Positions 6,803 through 13,580 of a stretch of 15,378 nt of DNA are shown piece after piece. The notes beneath the pieces are model-generated. The model was not told where the DNA came from. It saw only the letters and a list, made by a program, of their open reading frames with translations, and searched no databases. The translations under genes and the position numbers were made by a program. Position 1 is the first letter of the stretch, and every line of letters starts with the position of its first letter. This stretch comes from Turicibacter sp. UBA7094. Its GTDB lineage: Bacteria; Bacillota_I; Bacilli_A; MOL361; Turicibacteraceae. The stretch covers positions 1 to 15,378 of the forward strand of contig DKYS01000118.1 in assembly GCA_002493395.1 (NCBI GenBank), given 5' to 3'.

Positions 6803-7226
6803 TTTTACCATAGGTCGCAACACCTATGGCACACTTTCGCTCACGCTAAGCGTCACTCTCTTTCAAGACGTGCGAAGACTATATCTTCACCCTCAGCATG
6901 ACCTGTTAGGGGCAAACCGCTTCGGGTATCATTGGCTTATACCCTACTCCCTTTTGGGATAGTCGTTGAAGTTTCTCCATATTTTTCAACTTAGGAGCTT
7001 ACCTGCTCTGAACATCCATTGTCACAGATACTTAGGATTTAACCTTATATCCATCCCTTTATTGTTTCCGCTTTCGCACCGTCAACAACTCCTTTCGGGT
7101 TGCTTGTGGTAAAGGGCTTTAGGAATTACCAGCAATTCGATTTGTGTCCTATGCTTGTTTCCAAACATACGCGGCTAAACTTTATAATTTTATATGGTTT
7201 TAGTAAGCAATTATAAAGTTTTTCTT
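6803..7226 (-). ncRNA. Group I self-splicing intron core (5' part of the IStron)
   Basis: Minus-strand RNA landmarks: exon ...CGGU pairs with the internal guide GCCG (7175-7172), putting a U-G wobble exactly at the 5' splice site. A 12-bp P1 extension pairs 7220-7209 with 7189-7178. A P-element-like stretch (AATTGCTGGTAATTCC) lies near 7137-7122. The R-element-like TTCAACGACTATCCC is at 6970-6956, and the S-element GAAGATATAGTC at 6888-6877. GACTAT (6964-6959) and ATAGTC (6882-6877) make a perfect 6-bp P7. A late hairpin pairs CCATAGGT with ACCTATGG (6829-6806). The long plus-strand reading frame crossing 6738-6962 is only a by-product. The 3' splice site lies beyond the transposon part, near 5096. 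Confidence 0.85.
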
Positions 7227-7276
7227 ACCGTTTCTTTCACAACCGGACATCCGTCCGCATCAATATAAATCTTCAC
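7227..7276 (-). CDS. UPF0178 (YaiI/YqxD, DUF188) protein, 5' exon
   Basis: Starts with GTG at 7276 behind AAGGAG (7290-7285, 8-base spacing) and reads MKIYIDADGCPVVKET plus the first two bases of the next Val codon. IYIDADGCPV is the N-terminal signature of the family (DADACPV or DGDGCPV). The frame continues at 5095 after the IStron; the joined protein is 146 aa, the usual family length. Read straight through the insert, translation would stop in the intron after a few codons. Confidence 0.85.
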
Positions 7277-7740
7277 ACAATCCTCTCCTTCGATAAATAA
7301 CTAACAGTCTATTCTCGGCAAAATTCTTCCTCTTTTATTCAAGACCTCGCTTCTTTTTTTCACCCCTATCTCTTTCAACACATTGAACTTTACTTTAATA
7401 AAGGGCCTCCTATCTTTTAACCGAAGATAAAAGATTGCGTTGAACGTTACTATCATCTTAACACATCCAGGCATTTATATTCCTTTGAATCACTCTCCTT
7501 GTACCTGTGGTAAGATGGCATCACTTTATAACTTGCGTGATACGACGTAGAATAGGAAACTGTCAACAATTACTTAAAGGAATAGATTGTCCCTCTTTAA
7601 ACTTTAGCGCACGTAAACACAACCAAGCCTCTCAGACCAACTCATAACCCCTTGAACTGATGTCCTTTCTCATCCATTTACCCTAACATTTCTAACAATC
7701 TATTTCTTGAATATAGAAGCATCATCCTATAAAGCGCAAA
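7277..7740. other. Gene-poor stretch with degraded reading frames
   Basis: No convincing gene. On the minus strand, an ATG at 7474 after AAAGGA opens 57 codons to a TAG at 7301-7303 (basic; contains YLRLKDRRPFIKVKF), ending 24 bases before the UPF0178 start; it is unrecognised and may be chance. Other short minus-strand pieces (11-36 codons) in several frames look like decayed coding sequence. A possible minus-strand promoter is TTGACA (7566-7561), an 18-bp spacer and TATCAC (7542-7537), which could drive the UPF0178 gene. ATCTTTTA and TAAAAGAT form an 8-bp inverted repeat near 7412-7435. Confidence 0.35.
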
Positions 7741-7783
7741 ATAAAAACAGTTAGGCAGCATTTAATCACTTAACTGTTTTTTT
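7741..7783 (-). terminator. Terminator of the Mrr-like gene
   Basis: AAAAACAGTTA (7743-7753) pairs with TAACTGTTTTT (7771-7781). On the minus strand the hairpin is followed by TTTTTATTTT, about 40 bases after the Mrr-like stop codon. A second small hairpin, CCCC-TAAA-GGGG (7793-7804), lies between. Confidence 0.75.
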
Positions 7784-7821
7784 GCCTTTCCCCCCCTAAA
7801 GGGGAGCTTTTAAATATGATC

Positions 7822-8469
7822 TTAATTCAACTTTAAGACTCTATTTATTATTCTCATTAACTCATCACCATCAATTAAACATACATCACTTCTAGATGCT
7901 TCCTCCTTAGCTTCCTTAGTGAATGATGATGTAGTTACGAATATGGGAATGGCCCTTGTTGGATAACATGCCCCTACCAATCTTTGAACAGTTGGGCGTG
8001 ATACACGATTCCCTTTAGAAAACCTTTTGCACTCAACAAAATAAGTTCTTCCATCCTTACGCATGACTATATCCTTACCGCCATCACCACTTTTAGGGGT
8101 TACGGATACCTCATACCCTTGTTTCTTATATAACTCTGCAATAAATGACTCAAATCTATCGGGGGACATTTTTAATAATGACTCCTTACTTATCTTATAA
8201 CCATTATGTGGTTTGGCAATTCTTTCGGTTTTCTTGATTTGTCTACCAGTTGAACATTTAATGCAAGATTCCAAAGGCACTACTTTTCGTTTTCTATCTT
8301 CAGAATAACTTTTATCTAAGTAAATAGCCCCAATAGCGACTAGGAGAGTAAAGACTATCATAACCATCCCCCATCCTCCCGCTTCATGAAACAAATAGAT
8401 AGAGAACATGAATAGAATTACTCTCCAATACCACTGATCTGCCTTACGACTTCTCTTTCTTTTCGCCAT
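7822..8469 (-). CDS. Membrane-anchored Mrr-type restriction endonuclease-like protein
   Basis: 215 aa from ATG 8469. A GTG at 8481 is in frame but lies inside the ribosome binding site (GAGGTGA), so the shorter start is preferred. After a basic start (MAKRKRSRK) come two hydrophobic segments (about 13-30 and 32-51), a CxxC pair (69, 72), and a C-terminal Mrr_cat domain (about 96-210): FESFIAELYKKQGYEV, then D133 (GGKDIV), E146-x-K148 (VECKR) and a Gln-containing helix (VQRLVGA). This is the PD-(D/E)xK nuclease pattern of Mrr proteins, which cut DNA, often methylated DNA. The two-TM plus Mrr arrangement is found widely, but its role is unclear; defence is likely by association. The frameshifted gene ends 8 bases upstream. 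Confidence 0.85.
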   Translation of the reverse strand: MAKRKRSRKADQWYWRVILFMFSIYLFHEAGGWGMVMIVFTLLVAIGAIYLDKSYSEDRKRKVVPLESCIKCSTGRQIKKTERIAKPHNGYKISKESLLKMSPDRFESFIAELYKKQGYEVSVTPKSGDGGKDIVMRKDGRTYFVECKRFSKGNRVSRPTVQRLVGACYPTRAIPIFVTTSSFTKEAKEEASRSDVCLIDGDELMRIINRVLKLN

Positions 8470-8477
8470 AGTTAAAG

Positions 8478-8695
8478 TCACCTCAGATTATTATGGTATG
8501 ATAACCCCCTAATATTCATGGAGTCTTCGTTAAATTCAATCTCTTCTAACGATTGACCGCTATACTCGCATTTATTTAATCTGTACGCCCTTACCACTTT
8601 AACCTTATCAGATTTAAAAAAGAACGTCTGGATAACATCACCACTAATAATAGCTAACTAATACTCCAACTCATTCCATCAGCGTTTATCTTCAT
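8478..8695 (-). pseudogene. Small gene of unknown function broken by one frameshift
   Basis: From ATG 8695 the frame reads MKINADGMSWSIS and stops at 8656-8654. In the -1 frame a protein-like sequence continues from 8657 (LAIISGDVIQTFFF, then KSDKVKVVRAYRLNK, ending GLSYHNNLR) to TGA at 8480-8478. One missing base near 8657 would explain it and give about 73 residues. The stop lies 8 bases before the Mrr-like start and overlaps its ribosome binding site region, as in an operon. It is unrecognised; a sequencing error or programmed frameshift is also possible. Confidence 0.4.
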
Positions 8696-8862
8696 AATAC
8701 CTTTTAAAACCGTCCTTCATCGTTAATTCCCATTTTCACGGCGCCCTCTATTTATTTCATCCCTCGTTCTTTTCGAGCGTTCATGCCTCTAAGTCCCCTC
8801 ATTAATTTTTATCCAATCATTCCTCATGAGAAAAAAATAAGTCGCTTTTTTAAAAAATCATA
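8696..8862. other. Intergenic stretch without a recognisable gene
   Basis: Only short open frames on both strands and no RNA gene that I can recognise. The minus strand should hold the promoter for the small pseudogene and the Mrr-like gene, but I see no clear boxes. Confidence 0.4.
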
Positions 8863-8891
8863 TTGTCAGTTGTATACAACAGTGTTATAAT
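8863..8891 (+). promoter_or_regulatory. Promoter with a 12-bp palindromic operator in its spacer
   Basis: TTGTCA (8863-8868) and TATAAT (8886-8891) are 17 bp apart, a strong sigma-A-type promoter about 30 bases before the gene at 8921. The spacer holds the perfect palindrome GTTGTATACAAC (8869-8880). A dimeric repressor bound there would block RNA polymerase. The TTGTATACAA core resembles sites bound by GntR-family regulators; that assignment is inference. Confidence 0.8.
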
Positions 8892-8920
8892 GCTTAAGCT
8901 TATAATAAAAACTAGTAGAA

Positions 8921-9352
8921 ATGCGAAGTGAAAGAATGAAAAGTTCAGCCATTGAAAAACGTATTGTAAAAATTGATCAAGCCGTTCAAGCGATGAATAT
9001 CGCTAAAAAATATTTATCCAATCATCAAGAAATTGAAGCCGTGATTTTAGAGTTGAACCGTGAACGTCAACTTTTAGTGAACGATTTATATCGTGATGAT
9101 AAAAAATCATATGCGACGGTCCGCGACCACTTAGAGACGTTAATTGATCAACCACTTGATGCAGCAATGCAAAAAGAACTTCTTGACTTTATTAAAGAAA
9201 TCTTTGGACGTCAAGCAGCAACAGATGGAAAAACAGCCACAGGATTAAATGCATGGCTAAAAAAATTAAATGTCATTTGCGAGTGGCAAACAACACCTGA
9301 TTCAGATTGGGCAACCCTTGTTTTAACCGGGTTTAAACCATTCCAAAATTAA
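8921..9352 (+). CDS. Hypothetical protein, 143 aa
   Basis: I do not recognise a family. The N-terminal ~65 residues look helical and charged (IEKRIVKIDQAVQAMNIAKK, then IEAVILELNRERQLLVNDLY), followed by a second helical part (DAAMQKELLDFIKEIFG) and a C-terminal portion with Trp residues (NAWLKKL, CEWQTT, SDWATLV). There is no signal peptide or membrane segment, so it is probably cytoplasmic. Neither ATG 8921 nor the in-frame ATG 8936 has a good ribosome binding site; the promoter puts the RNA start near 8898, giving a short leader. It stands alone between its own promoter, with a palindromic operator, and a strong terminator, so expression is probably switched by a specific regulator. Confidence 0.75.
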   Translation: MRSERMKSSAIEKRIVKIDQAVQAMNIAKKYLSNHQEIEAVILELNRERQLLVNDLYRDDKKSYATVRDHLETLIDQPLDAAMQKELLDFIKEIFGRQAATDGKTATGLNAWLKKLNVICEWQTTPDSDWATLVLTGFKPFQN

Positions 9353-9398
9353 ATTTAAAAAGAGCAATTTTCTCGTTGAAAGTTGCTCTTTTTAAATT
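9352..9398 (+). terminator. Strong bidirectional terminator
   Basis: A perfect 16-bp inverted repeat (9352-9367 with 9383-9398; core AAAAAGAGCAA/TTGCTCTTTTT) overlaps the stop codon of the 143-aa gene and has a T-run within its right arm. Confidence 0.9.
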
Positions 9399-9450
9399 GC
9401 CATTTTTTTCATTATGTTTGATTTTTATTCCATAATTTTTGATTTTACGC

Positions 9451-9483
9451 TATACTTATTGGTGGGAGTGTCAGAATATGACA
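9451..9483 (+). promoter_or_regulatory. Candidate -10 and inverted repeat before the symporter
   Basis: TATACT (9451-9456) is a possible -10 without a clear -35. Just downstream, TGTCA (9469-9473) and TGACA (9479-9483) form a 5-bp inverted repeat around GAATA, placed where a repressor could act near the RNA start. Weak evidence. Confidence 0.3.
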
Positions 9484-9509
9484 ATAATAAAGATTAAAAG
9501 GAGGACATT

Positions 9510-10943
9510 ATGGAAAAGTTACAAGTACTCGGGGAAAACATCTTAACCTTCCTTAATGCAATTGTTAGTTTTGGAAATACGTATATTGGCACGTATTTAC
9601 TAATCGTGTTACTGCTCATCGCAGGATTTTATTTCTCATTTAAAACAAAATTCGTGCAATTTAGACTGATGAAGGACATGATTAAATTACTCGGAGATGG
9701 AGCCTTACAATCTTCAAAGGATGGAAAAGTTTCTTCTTTTCAAGCCTTTTGTATTAGTACCGCTTCACGTGTCGGGACAGGAAATATTGCAGGAGTTGCC
9801 TTAGCGATTGCAGTCGGAGGACCAGGTTCTGTGTTTTGGATGTGGGTCATTGCCCTCATCGGTGGAGCTTCAAGTTTCGTTGAAAGTACATTAGCACAGA
9901 TTTATAAAATTAAAGATGGCTCAGGTGCCTATCGCGGGGGTCCTGCTTACTATATTGAAAAAGGGTTAAACAAGCGTTGGCTTGGTCTACTCTTCTCGAT
10001 TTTAATTACCATTACGTTCGGATTTGTCTTTAATGCGGTTCAAGCCAATACCATTACGGAGGCCTTTCAAACGGCATTTGGAATTGATAAATTAGTCATG
10101 GGATTACTGATTGCGCTTTTAACAGCAGCGGTTATCTTTGGAGGCGTTCAACGAATTGCTAAAGTATCGGAAATTATCGTTCCCGTTTTAGCCGTCGCTT
10201 ACGTGCTCGTTGCTCTTTTAGTCATTTTATTAAATATTACAAAAATTCCAGCACTGATTAGCCTCATTATCTCAAACGCTTTTGATTTTACTTCATTTGC
10301 CTCAGGGGCATTTGGAGTCATGTTTATTCAAGGGGTTAAGCGAGGATTGTTCTCAAATGAAGCCGGAATGGGATCGGCACCAAATGCCGCAGCAACGGCT
10401 GAGGTTACCCACCCAGTTCAACAAGGGTTAATTCAAACACTAGGTGTCTTTACAGATACAATTTTAATTTGTAGTTGTACAGCCTTCGTTATTTTATTAT
10501 CAGGCATCCATACGGATCAAAATTTAACAGGGATTCAATTAACACAGGCTGCCCTAACGTCACAAATCGGGGTATTTGGAAACTACTTCATCGCCCTTTG
10601 TATCTTACTCTTCGCCTTTAGTTCGATTGTCGGAAATTATTATTACGGAGAATCGAATATTGAATTTATGAGTACGAATAAATTTTGGCTCATCGCCTAT
10701 CGAATCATCGTTGTAGCTATGATTATCTTTGGATCTCTCACCAAAGTAGCTATTGTTTGGGATTTAGCCGATTTATTCATGTCGTTTATGGCCATTGTGA
10801 ACTTAATTGCCATTTTATTACTTGGAAAATTTGCTTTTAAAGCACTGCAAAACTATACAGCCCAAAAGAAACGTGGCATTCAAAACCCTACCTTTAAAGC
10901 ATCAGATATTGAAGGTTTAACGAATGTTGACGAATGGAAATAA
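9510..10943 (+). CDS. Sodium:alanine/glycine symporter (AGCS family)
   Basis: 477 aa, normal for the family, with about ten to eleven membrane segments. It imports alanine or glycine with Na+ across the cytoplasmic membrane. Family signatures: TASRVGTGNIAGVALAIAVG (84-103) with GGPGSVFWMW (103-112), ESTLAQIY (125-132), YRGGPAYYIEKGL (141-153) and RGLFSNEAGMGSAPNAAATA (278-297). ATG 9510 has AAAGGAGGA seven bases upstream. It is a single-gene unit with a terminator shared with the convergent EamA gene. The exact substrate among small amino acids cannot be read from the sequence. Confidence 0.94.
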   Translation: MEKLQVLGENILTFLNAIVSFGNTYIGTYLLIVLLLIAGFYFSFKTKFVQFRLMKDMIKLLGDGALQSSKDGKVSSFQAFCISTASRVGTGNIAGVALAIAVGGPGSVFWMWVIALIGGASSFVESTLAQIYKIKDGSGAYRGGPAYYIEKGLNKRWLGLLFSILITITFGFVFNAVQANTITEAFQTAFGIDKLVMGLLIALLTAAVIFGGVQRIAKVSEIIVPVLAVAYVLVALLVILLNITKIPALISLIISNAFDFTSFASGAFGVMFIQGVKRGLFSNEAGMGSAPNAAATAEVTHPVQQGLIQTLGVFTDTILICSCTAFVILLSGIHTDQNLTGIQLTQAALTSQIGVFGNYFIALCILLFAFSSIVGNYYYGESNIEFMSTNKFWLIAYRIIVVAMIIFGSLTKVAIVWDLADLFMSFMAIVNLIAILLLGKFAFKALQNYTAQKKRGIQNPTFKASDIEGLTNVDEWK

Positions 10944-10972
10944 CGACACACCGATAACGAATAAAGCAACAC

Positions 10973-11006
10973 AAAAAAATCTAGGCAAAAGCCTAGATTT
11001 TTTTTA
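10973..11006. terminator. Bidirectional terminator shared by symporter and EamA genes
   Basis: AAATCTAGGC (10977-10986) pairs perfectly with GCCTAGATTT (10991-11000) around AAAA, with A and T runs outside. It ends the symporter on the plus strand, and on the minus strand begins right at the stop of the EamA gene. Confidence 0.92.
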
Positions 11007-11432
11007 ACTTAATGCCACAAACAATGTCCCCGCTGCAATCAAGACCACACCTATTATCCCTTTCAACGTGATTTCTTCTTGAAAAACAAGTAAGGATACA
11101 GCGACCGTAATCACGACCGATAATTTATCAATCGGTGCAACTTGCCATGTTTTCCCTGTCTTTAACGCGATGTTTAAAAATAACCAAGAAAGTGCTCCAC
11201 AAATTCCTGCCCCAACTAAAAAGACAAAATCACGTTTATACGTCACCAACTCTTTAAGATGTTGAAAATCACCACGACTCGCTGAAACCATCACTAAAAA
11301 CATCGCCATCATCACGGCCCGTACACTTGTAGCTAAACTTGGCGTTAAATGATTAATTCCAAGTTTTGTTAAAATTGTCACCAAACTTGCACTGACCGCC
11401 GCCAGAAGAGAAAAAATTAACCACTGTGCCAT
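11004..11432 (-). CDS. Half-size EamA-family (DMT) transporter
   Basis: 142 aa with about five hydrophobic segments (roughly 3-23, 35-52, 69-87, 96-114, 120-141). It is one EamA unit instead of the usual two, so it would work as a dimer. Typical late motif: LKTGKTWQVAPIDKLSVVIT followed by FQEEITLKGIIGVVLIAAG. Substrate unknown; the superfamily moves small metabolites. ATG 11432 is chosen because AGAGGTG lies 6 bases upstream; the longer GTG 11441 start overlaps this ribosome binding site. A candidate promoter is TTGATT (11491-11486), an 18-bp spacer and CATATT (11467-11462), with a 29-bp palindrome further upstream. Confidence 0.87.
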   Translation of the reverse strand: MAQWLIFSLLAAVSASLVTILTKLGINHLTPSLATSVRAVMMAMFLVMVSASRGDFQHLKELVTYKRDFVFLVGAGICGALSWLFLNIALKTGKTWQVAPIDKLSVVITVAVSLLVFQEEITLKGIIGVVLIAAGTLFVALS

Positions 11433-11523
11433 AAAAATCACCTCTTTTTCTCAATTAACAAAATATGTTCTACCTTAAATCCAGCAATCAACGAATGATA
11501 GGGTTACGTCGTTCAAAGCGGAT

Positions 11524-11552
11524 GATAAGTTTTTACGACGTAACAACTTATC
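11524..11552. repeat. 29-bp near-perfect palindrome upstream of the EamA gene
   Basis: GATAAGTTTTTACG (11524-11537) and CGTAACAACTTATC (11539-11552) are inverted around one base with a single mismatch. Part of it, CGACGTAAC (11536-11544), can pair instead with GTTACGTCG (11503-11511). There is no T-run, so it is not a terminator. It could be an operator or a pair of alternative RNA hairpins. Confidence 0.6.
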
Positions 11553-11619
11553 AAATCTTCTATCTAGAGGTGATTTTAACAAATAATTTTTATCTTTTCT
11601 AGCACTCGATTTAGGTCTT

Positions 11620-12708
11620 TTATCTCATCGATCGGAGCACCTGAATTAACGGTTGATTCAATGTTTGTTGAACCGTTACTCGTGGGAAAACAAGCACTTG
11701 ATCTTGTCCATCAAACCCATAATGAAAAGCTAACGAACCAACCGCACATCGCTTACTCATTTGGTCTGTTTCGAGTAAAGCAGTCACATAAGGGCGAGTC
11801 TCGCGAATAAAGGAAATATGTTCCTCTAAGTCAATAAGCGCCTCATTGGTCAACGGCGTCTTCGTTCCATGTAAAGAGATCACATAGCCATTCAAACGTG
11901 AACCTTTGCGAATCAACGGTAAAATAAATGGATCCGATGTGACTTCTGAAACATTATTTGGCGTCACGGGTGTTAACACACCAAACAAAAGGCCATTTCC
12001 TTTCATCACATCAAGCGAACCTAACACGCTCTGATACGCTGTTGCATCAAGCGTTGACGCCCCTTCTAAAATTACAAGAGGGAAAACATTCCCGATTTTT
12101 GATAAACGCTCGGCAACTGCTGGCGTCATGGCAAGCCCTGTCGTCAACACGATAAATTCCACGTCGTCATAAGCCTCGTAAACACTTAATAATCGCTCCT
12201 CTAAAAACGGATCTCCGCCGGTTAAAACGACGATATGAATTCCCAACTCACGTGCCTCCCCGACCAAACGTTTGACCTCAGCCACCGGCATCACGCTTCC
12301 TGAATGGGGAAGGCACGTACACCCGTGTCCTGATAACGGACACGTCATTCCAAGATCAAGAACTAAAGCATTCGGAATTGCCACGGAATATTTTTTTGCC
12401 ATTTCCTCACGTGTTGAAATCCCCTCCCACAACTCTTTAACCGCGATGTTTTGTAAAAAATGATTTAAGCACGTTTTATTCGTATTATACATCATATTTT
12501 TTACGTAGCGTTTGATTGACGGATGCGTGTCGTAATACTGCTTAATCTGATCAATCACTCCCTTAATTTGTGGATCCGTAATAAATGTTCCCGACATCTC
12601 ATACAACTTATCGACTCCATTATCCGGGTCCTCCTTTAACACCTCCACGATATTAGCCACAATAAAATTTTTAGGCAATAAATTCATATTATTTAAAAAA
12701 TCCATCAT
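11620..12708 (-). CDS. Radical-SAM-like protein with a degenerate cluster motif
   Basis: 362 aa from ATG 12708, which has GGGGTGG upstream; an in-frame TTG at 12735 lies about 14 bases from the likely RNA start and has no good site. The layout matches a family of Firmicutes radical SAM proteins: helical N-terminus, then KKYSVAIPNALVLDLGMTC leading into the cluster loop, a GGE-type motif as GGDPF (164-168), and a barrel. Intact members have CxxxCxxC. Here the positions are C123, G127, C130, so the middle Cys is Gly (codon GGA), with an extra C132. It may not bind a normal 4Fe-4S cluster, may use C132, or may be a non-catalytic relative. Substrate unknown. It is divergent from the two-component system. 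Confidence 0.8.
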   Translation of the reverse strand: MMDFLNNMNLLPKNFIVANIVEVLKEDPDNGVDKLYEMSGTFITDPQIKGVIDQIKQYYDTHPSIKRYVKNMMYNTNKTCLNHFLQNIAVKELWEGISTREEMAKKYSVAIPNALVLDLGMTCPLSGHGCTCLPHSGSVMPVAEVKRLVGEARELGIHIVVLTGGDPFLEERLLSVYEAYDDVEFIVLTTGLAMTPAVAERLSKIGNVFPLVILEGASTLDATAYQSVLGSLDVMKGNGLLFGVLTPVTPNNVSEVTSDPFILPLIRKGSRLNGYVISLHGTKTPLTNEALIDLEEHISFIRETRPYVTALLETDQMSKRCAVGSLAFHYGFDGQDQVLVFPRVTVQQTLNQPLIQVLRSMR

Positions 12709-12754
12709 CTCTTCCACCCCATTTTTCTCGATCAATGAAACACTTATTCATTCC

Positions 12755-12760
12755 ATTATA
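12755..12760 (-). promoter_or_regulatory. -10 box of the radical-SAM-like gene
   Basis: A perfect TATAAT on the minus strand, about 45 bases before the chosen start at 12708; no clear -35 at 16-18 bp. The RNA start near 12749 supports the shorter start codon. Confidence 0.5.
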
Positions 12761-12852
12761 CTGTCGATTTTTTTGATTCATACCACCTCTTCGATAATTT
12801 GCACAAAAAAACCTAAAGATCAAACCACTGCTCTAACCTCAGCTCTCTTTTC

Positions 12853-12881
12853 AGATTTCTTTAAGGAATCTATGCTAAAAT
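12853..12881 (+). promoter_or_regulatory. Extended -10 promoter and inverted repeat of the two-component operon
   Basis: TGC-TAAAAT (12873-12881) is an extended -10 without a good -35. AGATTTC (12853-12859) and GGAATCT (12865-12871) form an inverted repeat with one mismatch exactly where a -35 would lie, a plausible activator or autoregulation site. Confidence 0.45.
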
Positions 12882-12899
12882 AGAGAGGAGGTGATGAAG

Positions 12900-13580
12900 A
12901 TGCGAATTTTATTAGTGGAAGATGAACGCCATCTAGCAGAGGCCGTCTGCCATCTGCTAAAGGCGAAAAAATATATGGTTGACTGTTGTTATGATGGAGA
13001 AAGCGGACTAGAGTATGGATTAACTGGCATTTATGATGTCCTCATTTTAGATATCATGTTACCTAAAAAAAATGGGTTTGAGTTGCTAAAAGAAATCCGT
13101 TTACATGACCGAACCACCCCTATCTTACTCCTGACCGCCAAAGATCAAGTGGCGGATAAAGTGTATGGTCTAGATTTAGGTGCCGATGATTATTTAACCA
13201 AACCGTTCTCAACAGATGAATTACTCGCCCGAATTCGTGCCCTTTTACGTCGGCAAGGTAAACTGTTAGTCGATGACCGTCTCGAAATGAACGGGACTAC
13301 TCTCAATCTATCGACCCACGAACTCATGTATCAAGATAAAAAAATCCAACTTGGGATTAAAGAATTTAATTTAATGAGTTGTTTAATGCACCATAAAAAC
13401 CAAATCGTGACCAAAGAAATTCTAATTGAGAAAGTTTGGGGCTATGACGCCGACGTGGACTACAATAATGTCGAGGTCTACATCTCTTTTTTAAGAAAAA
13501 AGCTTCAGTTTATCCACTCCTCACTTCGGATTAAAACGGTTCGTGGGATGGGCTACACGTTAGGAGGGGCTGAGGGATGA
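12900..13580 (+). CDS. OmpR/PhoB-family response regulator
   Basis: 226 aa from ATG 12900, the usual MRILLVEDE start; GTG 12891 and ATG 12894 are in frame but sit in or against the AGGAGGTG ribosome binding site. Receiver domain (1-115): acidic pair E7-D8, phospho-acceptor D51 (LILDIMLP), T79 and K101 (LTKPF). A winged-helix DNA-binding domain follows (about 125-224) with KEFNLMSCLM, VWGYDADVDYNNVEVYISFLRKKL and the final wing VRGMGYTLG. Once phosphorylated by the kinase encoded next, it should bind promoter DNA as a dimer. Targets cannot be read from the sequence, but its own promoter and the divergent radical-SAM-like gene are candidates. Confidence 0.93.
   Translation: MRILLVEDERHLAEAVCHLLKAKKYMVDCCYDGESGLEYGLTGIYDVLILDIMLPKKNGFELLKEIRLHDRTTPILLLTAKDQVADKVYGLDLGADDYLTKPFSTDELLARIRALLRRQGKLLVDDRLEMNGTTLNLSTHELMYQDKKIQLGIKEFNLMSCLMHHKNQIVTKEILIEKVWGYDADVDYNNVEVYISFLRKKLQFIHSSLRIKTVRGMGYTLGGAEG

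Larger units (their letters stand above)
5096..7226 (-). mobile_element. IStron: group I intron fused to a TnpB transposon
   Basis: A 2131-bp insert splits the UPF0178 gene. Both edges carry CGGT on the minus strand (7230-7227 and 5099-5096), so removing the insert plus one copy gives KETVEIAHDF in frame. From 5' to 3' on the minus strand it holds a group I intron core, an oppositely oriented ribbon-helix-helix gene, tnpB, and an omega-RNA-like end. Fused group I intron/insertion sequence elements are known as IStrons (for example CdISt1 of Clostridioides difficile). A GG at both edges fits an IS607-type dinucleotide target, though an IS605-type end is not excluded. There is no tnpA transposase, so movement would need one supplied in trans. 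Confidence 0.85.

Noticed and set aside
6738..6962. 74-codon plus-strand reading frame after the RHH gene
   Set aside because: It runs through the S- and R-elements of the group I intron on the opposite strand, has no ribosome binding site and overlaps the RHH terminator.
7301..7474. 57-codon minus-strand frame with AAAGGA upstream
   Set aside because: Basic, unrecognised and in a stretch with decayed frames; mentioned in the region entry but not called as a gene.
11958..12463. Two plus-strand frames of 63-65 codons
   Set aside because: Both are antisense shadows within the radical-SAM-like gene.
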